From H111-94 sp034436045 (GTDB lineage Bacteria; Chloroflexota; Ktedonobacteria; Ktedonobacterales; Ktedonobacteraceae): a stretch of 11,446 nt of DNA. The DNA lies in the NCBI GenBank assembly GCA_034436045.1, contig DAOTVZ010000139.1, positions 1 to 11,446 of the forward strand, written 5' to 3'. The notes under the pieces are model-generated. The model searched no databases, had not been told where the DNA came from, and saw only the letters and a list, made by a program, of their open reading frames with translations. The number at the start of each line of letters is the position of its first letter. Position 1 is the stretch's first letter. Shown here in pieces: positions 7,092 to 11,446 of the stretch. Position numbers and translations under genes: made by a program.

Positions 7092-7145
7092 CAATGATTT
7101 GCTCTCCTCTGGCAGAAGTTTCTCTGGATGGAGAGCAAGTCATTG
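7092..7145. terminator. Imperfect stem-loop overlapping the stop of the minus-strand operon
   Basis: CAATGATTTGCTCTC (7092-7106) pairs with GAGAGCAAGTCATTG (7131-7145) with one mismatch, and one more pair follows (7107/7130). The right arm includes the TGA stop of the minus-strand gene ending at 7140. A competing short hairpin, GAGCAA-TGAT-TTGCTC, lies at 7089-7104. On the plus strand the stem is followed by TTTAAAA; on the minus strand by a CT-rich tract without a clean U-run. It is a possible bidirectional terminator. Confidence 0.4.
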
Positions 7146-7664
7146 TTTAAAAAGATAGACATCAACAATAACGATACTGGGATCGTTACCAAAGAAATAG
7201 ATTGGCTCATAGTAAGATGCTCGTTGAAAGGCAAAATTCTCATTTCCCAGCGATTGCAGAATAGCATAGATTTTTCGTGCGATGTTGAGCGCTTGTGGTA
7301 TACCACTATCGTCAAGGGTGCCCCCATAAACGATAGCCAGACCAACACTTCTGCCCTGTAATACCGGTTGGGCGCGCACCTGCTGTTTCACATTAGCAAT
7401 AGCGGTTGGATCATTATTGAGCAATCCCTGGTAATCGACCGTCAACTGAAAGCGATGATAGTGGAAATCCAGGCGTGGCTCTGGGGTTGGCGTGGGTGTG
7501 ACACCAGGCGTCAACGTTGGTACCGGTGTGGGCGTCGGTTGCAGGCGAGGAATGGCTGGTTGAGATGCCAGGAAAATCACGAATAGGGCCAGTAACAGGT
7601 CAGCAAAGAGCCAGCCACCCATAATTGTCATATCACGTACAATTTTAGGATCACGTTGTTGCAT
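7140..7664 (-). CDS. Single-TM, MotB/ZorB-like protein with Pro/Thr linker and OmpA-like C-terminal domain
   Basis: This 174-residue protein has three parts. Residues 16-34 form one membrane helix, GWLFADLLLALFVIFLAS. It resembles the MotB/PomB/ZorB helix (FADLxxLLxxFFVLLLS), with D22 at the place of the ion-carrying Asp. Residues about 40-64 are a Pro/Thr linker (PTPTPVPTLTP...TPTPEPR), expected outside the membrane. Residues about 66-174 look like a short, degenerate OmpA-like fold: strand SVGLAIVYGGT, then DDSG, helix ALNIARKIYAIL, and final strand SIVIVDVYLF. The usual GHTD motif is altered to GGTLDDSG. It starts 27 nt after the coiled-coil gene on the same strand with only a weak SD, so translation may be coupled. 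The stator-like role is inferred from residue pattern only. A simple wall-anchored membrane protein is the alternative. Confidence 0.75.
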   Translation of the reverse strand: MQQRDPKIVRDMTIMGGWLFADLLLALFVIFLASQPAIPRLQPTPTPVPTLTPGVTPTPTPEPRLDFHYHRFQLTVDYQGLLNNDPTAIANVKQQVRAQPVLQGRSVGLAIVYGGTLDDSGIPQALNIARKIYAILQSLGNENFAFQRASYYEPIYFFGNDPSIVIVDVYLFKQ

Positions 7665-7691
7665 CTTTTGTTTCTCTCACGACTAACAAAT

Positions 7692-9269
7692 TTATGGCGT
7701 GGTATGACCATTCAACTTTGAAGCTGCATAGTAGAGTGTTTGTCCCGCATGGTTAATCGCTTGCGCCGCATTCATCAATTGATTGCTGCCTTGCGCGACA
7801 TTGCCGATCACCGCCTGTAAGCCGGTACGAAGCAGGTCAGGAGACTCCCGTTGCAGATCGAGCATTTCTTTGAAGTCTATCGCCATACTACGCATAGAAA
7901 TGGCAGCGTTATGGATTTCTCTCAGGGCCTCTTCCAGGTTGGTCGCTGCATTCACAGTGATCTGAGAGACATTGGTAAGGGTTCTATGCTCGTTGTTCAA
8001 CTGGGTGATTAAGGTTTCCATACGGGCAACAAACTCGCCGATCTTGATCGATAACTGATCGATGCCTCGTGTACTCAACTCAAAGCGATCAATGGCATCA
8101 AGCAGATCATCGCCCCAGGTTTTCTGATCCCTCGCAATATCTTTCAAATCGCTCACGGCTTCACGTTGCAGTTTTAATGTTTCATCTATGTTGGTCAACA
8201 GTCTTTGCTGCTCAGTTGCCACCTGGAGAACGGGCTGCTCCAGTTGTTGCAGGTGATCCACCAGTTCCTGCATAGTTCTCTGGGTGCGGTCTGTTACATG
8301 GCGTATTTCGTCAGCCGCCTGGAGCATAGTAGACGATATATCTCGCATATCGCTCAGCATTTGCTGCGACGTTTGGCGCATATCATCCAGTGCCTGCTGC
8401 GATGCCTGTCGCATATCGTCGAGTATCTGCTGTGAGATGCGCGTCATATTATTCAGCATATCTTGCGTTATCTGGCGCAGAGCTGTCGTAAAATTGGTGA
8501 GATCGCCGAACTCTTTTTCACGCTTCGCGGCCAGATCGCCGATACGCGCGCGTTCCTGCTTCACTTCGTCAAAAAGTTGCTGAACCGACTGTAACAACTG
8601 ACGGATGAGGTCAATCTCACTGGTGGATTTCTGCTCTGCTCCCTGCTGAGTCGCCGTCTGCATGGTCTGACGTTGGAGCGCCAGACATAGCGACGCATCA
8701 GCCAGGGCATCGATCAAGCGCTCGTGCAGGCGTTCCGCCGCCTGCTCCTTCTCGCTGGAACGTAAATGAGTGCGCACATTCACCAGGCCGGTGAGGATGA
8801 ACAGGCCCAGGAGCAGGATGAAGTCGCCGGTCGCCAGGCTGCTCAGTGTCAGCAACGGAGACAGCGTATGGCCAAAGCCCTGCTGCCACAGGTAAAGAAA
8901 GGGCAGCGAAACCTGTGACTGGTCAAGCGCCGGGTGCGACCTGACATAGCTTATATAGAAGGAGTAAGCCTGTACCGCCTGGGAGATACCATACCAGGTC
9001 AGAACCAGAGGCGCAAAGATCAGGATATTGCGCACCCATTCCAGGAATCGCAAGCCCCAGGCAGGCATATCCTGTGCCTTGAAATACTCTACAACGACAT
9101 CTGCATCAATCACTTGATGAATATCGGTATTAGCCCAGGCATCGATCAGCGTGCCATTGCCGATGGCATCGCTCAGTTGCAACAGGCGATTTGCCGCCGT
9201 AGGGCTATAGCGGTTGATTTCGCGCGCAAGCGAGTCAAGCTTTTGTTTCGTTTCAAGTGCTGTCACCAT
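7692..9269 (-). CDS. Two-TM protein with long cytoplasmic coiled-coil tail
   Basis: This is a 525-residue protein of unknown function. Residues 1-78 are helical and soluble. Membrane segments are about 79-103 (VRNILIFAPLVLTWYGISQA) and about 138-164 (SPLLTLSS...FILLLGLFILTGLV), joined by a short loop with FLYLWQQGFG. Residues about 170-480 are charged, Gln-rich, almost uninterrupted coiled coil. Five successive 11-residue repeats (270-324; e.g. QILDDMRQASQ, QALDDMRQTSQ, QMLSDMRDISS) indicate a hendecad pattern. AAGAGGA 7 nt upstream supports the ATG at 9269. The layout of TM region plus long tail, next to a MotB-like gene, resembles ZorA. ZorA and MotA have more membrane helices, though, and no MotA sequence motif is seen. 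Chemoreceptor-like or tethering roles are alternatives, but no MCP signalling hairpin motif is present. Confidence 0.85.
   Translation of the reverse strand: MVTALETKQKLDSLAREINRYSPTAANRLLQLSDAIGNGTLIDAWANTDIHQVIDADVVVEYFKAQDMPAWGLRFLEWVRNILIFAPLVLTWYGISQAVQAYSFYISYVRSHPALDQSQVSLPFLYLWQQGFGHTLSPLLTLSSLATGDFILLLGLFILTGLVNVRTHLRSSEKEQAAERLHERLIDALADASLCLALQRQTMQTATQQGAEQKSTSEIDLIRQLLQSVQQLFDEVKQERARIGDLAAKREKEFGDLTNFTTALRQITQDMLNNMTRISQQILDDMRQASQQALDDMRQTSQQMLSDMRDISSTMLQAADEIRHVTDRTQRTMQELVDHLQQLEQPVLQVATEQQRLLTNIDETLKLQREAVSDLKDIARDQKTWGDDLLDAIDRFELSTRGIDQLSIKIGEFVARMETLITQLNNEHRTLTNVSQITVNAATNLEEALREIHNAAISMRSMAIDFKEMLDLQRESPDLLRTGLQAVIGNVAQGSNQLMNAAQAINHAGQTLYYAASKLNGHTTP
8298..8462 (-). 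repeat. 33-bp coding repeats encoding 11-residue coiled-coil units
   Basis: Five in-frame units encode residues 270-324 of the coiled-coil protein: DMLNNMTRISQ, QILDDMRQASQ, QALDDMRQTSQ, QMLSDMRDISS and TMLQAADEIRH. The middle units are the most alike and the last is diverged. A hendecad period suggests a nearly straight or right-handed coiled coil and a tail whose length can change by unit duplication. Confidence 0.8.
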
Positions 9270-9353
9270 ATATAATTCCTCTTGTTTTCTAACATTACCG
9301 GCCTCTATCAGATTGAGATCATTTATAGATTATTCAATAGTTACAACTAACAT
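9270..9353 (-). promoter_or_regulatory. AT-rich 84-bp spacer upstream of the coiled-coil gene
   Basis: The spacer between the helical-protein stop and the coiled-coil ATG is AT-rich and contains TTGTAA and TATAAA hexamer-like boxes in the minus orientation, but only 13 nt apart, which is too short for a normal sigma-70 promoter. It contains the SD AAGAGGA (9277-9283). An internal promoter is possible but not shown. Read-through from the upstream gene would also serve. Confidence 0.3.
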
Positions 9354-11446
9354 TCATTGACCAAAATATCCTATTTTTCTACCTTTCTGCTTCTGCTCAA
9401 GCCATCTTGCCAATGTCTGTTTTTTTCTTAACCACCCTTTATCTTGATTGAGGTAGAGGTGAAGCTTATCACGACGAATGAATGTGAGCAACATCTTTCG
9501 TATATCTCCCTCCGTGTATGATTCTCTGAGTTTTATATACTTTTCTCCAATATTTGCCTCAAAATCTCGGATAATACTATGAATATCTTGTTCTGGATCA
9601 TAGAACTGGGCAAAATTTTTATCTGCCTCTATGAGATGCTTTATCTCTTTTCTCAAAAAGGCATCATCTAAAAGGTATTTGGCCAGGATTTCAGACCTAT
9701 AGCGATCACTAACCACCTCCAACAATCTTTCAGATAAGTCTATCTCTTCCTGAATCCAGTCATAGGCATTCTGCCTTCTTAAGTAGTTTAGCCGATAAGG
9801 TAATCCCTCTCGTAACATAAAATGCATTTTTTTATAATATTCATAAGGTACCACTATTGTATTATCAAGCTTGACTGCATATTCCACAGGAGGCTTTGTT
9901 TCTGGTATCTGAGAGGGAGATGCGACAGGCGGAATAGGAGCTGTAAAAGCCGGTTGCTTGGATACAGCGTAGGACGACCAGATTGCGCTGCCAATACTGG
10001 GAATGGAAGGAAAACGCGGCGTGCTTGCTTTTACCTTATCATTCCACCAGTTTTGCCATCCCTCCAGTATTTTTCCAGGCCACAGTACCTGCCCTGCGTT
10101 ATATAATTGCGTTTGCTCTTTAGTACTGACATGTTCCAAAAGTGTATCCAGAAAAGGACTGATACCAGCAATTTGCTGTAAACGCAGAAATTCGCCAATA
10201 CCGCATGATATATAAATAGCCACATCTGCCAGCGTATATTTTTGTCCATAGCCTTGTCCAACAATCCTTGCCATGCGCTGTAAAAGTTCCAGTTCTGATA
10301 AAGATAGCGAGGGGCCGAGGATGTCAACAACACGGATAATATCACTTTCAGTTGTTATTCTGCTCATCAACATAGGCAACAACTCGTCGATAGAAAGCCT
10401 GGATTGCCCGCTTGTATTTGGTAGAGGTGTAAAAACACCCAGGGTCATCACAAGTTTCTGTAGTTCCTCTTTATCAAGAGGATCTTTAGCAACTGATCTC
10501 TGCAAAAATTGTGCAACCGTCATCCAACCATTAATCACCGGCGGATTGCCACTCATGGAACGCCGCTCAGAAAATCTCTGCAATAAATTCTGTGTTCGCG
10601 GAGATTGCACTTTACGTAAATCAAGATTATTAAAGTACTCGACAAGATAGCGTGCTAGATGAGGGGCAGTTCCATCTATTCCACAGATCAAGACCTCCAT
10701 ATCACACTGCTCTAAAACGTCATCTATCTCTATTGCGCTTAACTGGGTAGGAGAAAGGAAAGCGACCACCGACACGAAGCGATCAATGAGCTGGCTATCA
10801 TTTTTGACCGCATTCAACAAAGGGATAAGCAAACTACTCCTTGCCTTATAATCATGGTTCACTAAAGATTGGAAGCAGTGAATGACCAGTTCAGTATAGT
10901 GAGGCATACTTTGCAGGATACTTACCAGCACATTGAGAACTACTGGCTGATAGCGTGTGATGACAGTGATTGCCTCTTTCGGCAATTCTTTTGCATGATA
11001 CTCACGGAGCAGCCAGAAAACCGAACTTTTCTGCCAGTTCTCTGGTAACGGTAGGGCGAGTAATTTGCTTAATTTCTCCCATGAAGATACTGTTAACCAG
11101 AGGTTTATGCTTTCATCAGGTGGAAGTGGTTGTATACTGCCTGCTGCTCTCAGCACCCATTCTTGTATGTTCCATTTCCGGTTAATCTGGCTCCAGGCAC
11201 TCTTATTTTGAGGATATTTTGCCAGTACGTAAAGCCATACATTTTGAATCCGCTGGACAGGGGCGAGCGTAATCATAATATCTCTACAATGAAGAATCAT
11301 ATCGTCATTATCTTGTATAATAAAGGCTTCCATATAATCGGCAACGCTCTTACCAACCTCCTCCATAAAATTTGTAATAGCGACTGCAAGAGAATTATTT
11401 TTTCTTCTTTGCCTTAATTCATCAACTATATACCATAAATTATTTA
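9354..11446 (-). CDS. Large alpha-helical protein of unknown function, 5' end beyond the window
   Basis: The first internal ATG is at 11366 (670 residues). The frame stays open through 26 further codons to the window edge, reading ...NNLWYIVDELRQRRKNNSLA...TNF before that Met, so the gene is truncated here and starts upstream. Numbered from 11366, residues 1 to about 440 are predicted all-helical, with repeated Leu-rich helices suggesting a solenoid or adaptor. Residues about 450-500 are a Pro/Ser-rich linker (TPRFPSIPSIG; APIPPVASPSQIPETKPP). Residues about 510-670 form a second charged helical domain with a basic tail (KQKGRKIGYFGQ). No P-loop, nuclease, protease or TM motif was found. It is markedly AT-rich compared with the metabolic operon. 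The same strand and an 84-bp gap suggest an operon with the two membrane proteins, possibly as their cytoplasmic partner. Confidence 0.8.
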   Translation of the reverse strand, partial: NNLWYIVDELRQRRKNNSLAVAITNFMEEVGKSVADYMEAFIIQDNDDMILHCRDIMITLAPVQRIQNVWLYVLAKYPQNKSAWSQINRKWNIQEWVLRAAGSIQPLPPDESINLWLTVSSWEKLSKLLALPLPENWQKSSVFWLLREYHAKELPKEAITVITRYQPVVLNVLVSILQSMPHYTELVIHCFQSLVNHDYKARSSLLIPLLNAVKNDSQLIDRFVSVVAFLSPTQLSAIEIDDVLEQCDMEVLICGIDGTAPHLARYLVEYFNNLDLRKVQSPRTQNLLQRFSERRSMSGNPPVINGWMTVAQFLQRSVAKDPLDKEELQKLVMTLGVFTPLPNTSGQSRLSIDELLPMLMSRITTESDIIRVVDILGPSLSLSELELLQRMARIVGQGYGQKYTLADVAIYISCGIGEFLRLQQIAGISPFLDTLLEHVSTKEQTQLYNAGQVLWPGKILEGWQNWWNDKVKASTPRFPSIPSIGSAIWSSYAVSKQPAFTAPIPPVASPSQIPETKPPVEYAVKLDNTIVVPYEYYKKMHFMLREGLPYRLNYLRRQNAYDWIQEEIDLSERLLEVVSDRYRSEILAKYLLDDAFLRKEIKHLIEADKNFAQFYDPEQDIHSIIRDFEANIGEKYIKLRESYTEGDIRKMLLTFIRRDKLHLYLNQDKGWLRKKQTLARWLEQKQKGRKIGYFGQ

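Noticed and set aside
7692..9269. Methyl-accepting chemotaxis protein
   Set aside because: It has two TM segments and a coiled coil, but no periplasmic sensor domain between them, no HAMP domain and no conserved signalling-tip motif.

Overview
The window looks like a chromosomal segment of a bacterium of the Chloroflexota, most likely a Ktedonobacteria-type soil organism. This is an inference from style, not a database match: GC-rich metabolic genes, REP-like sequences carrying CGCCCCTAC, and a Pro/Thr 'PTPTP' linker typical of extracytoplasmic proteins in that group.

Layout. (1) Positions 1-529 are a tandem array of nine 60-61 bp units. Almost every unit carries the perfect 20-bp palindrome GGGCGTGATGAATCACGCCC. 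(2) A tightly packed plus-strand operon runs from 566 to 6915. It encodes the FAD subunit, the 2Fe-2S subunit and the molybdopterin subunit of a molybdenum hydroxylase of the xanthine dehydrogenase / CO dehydrogenase superfamily (4-nt ATGA overlaps), then a carbamate kinase and an NCS2 uracil/xanthine-type permease. (3) A convergent intergenic region (6916-7139) holds three inverted repeats, one of them an 87-bp near-perfect hairpin. (4) Three minus-strand genes follow, in transcription order: a long alpha-helical protein of unknown function that is cut by the window edge, a two-TM protein with a very long coiled-coil tail, and a small single-TM protein that looks like a MotB/ZorB-type stator subunit with a degenerate OmpA-like domain.

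How the genes may work together. The operon reads as nucleobase import and oxidation. The permease would bring in a purine or pyrimidine, the Mo hydroxylase would oxidise an N-heterocycle, and carbamate kinase would recover ATP and ammonia from carbamoyl phosphate formed by ureide breakdown. The large subunit carries PYRGAGR rather than the AYxCSFR loop of genuine form I CO dehydrogenase, so CO oxidation is not supported.

The minus-strand trio is the least ordinary part. A membrane protein with a coiled-coil tail beside a one-TM protein with an Asp at the start of its membrane helix, a linker and an OmpA-like fold recalls MotAB/ZorAB machines. The tailed partner has only two visible TM helices, however, and the third gene is unrecognised. 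A new envelope-anchored, possibly conflict-related, system is a hypothesis here, not a demonstrated fact. No RNA genes, CRISPR arrays, transposases or attachment sites were seen.
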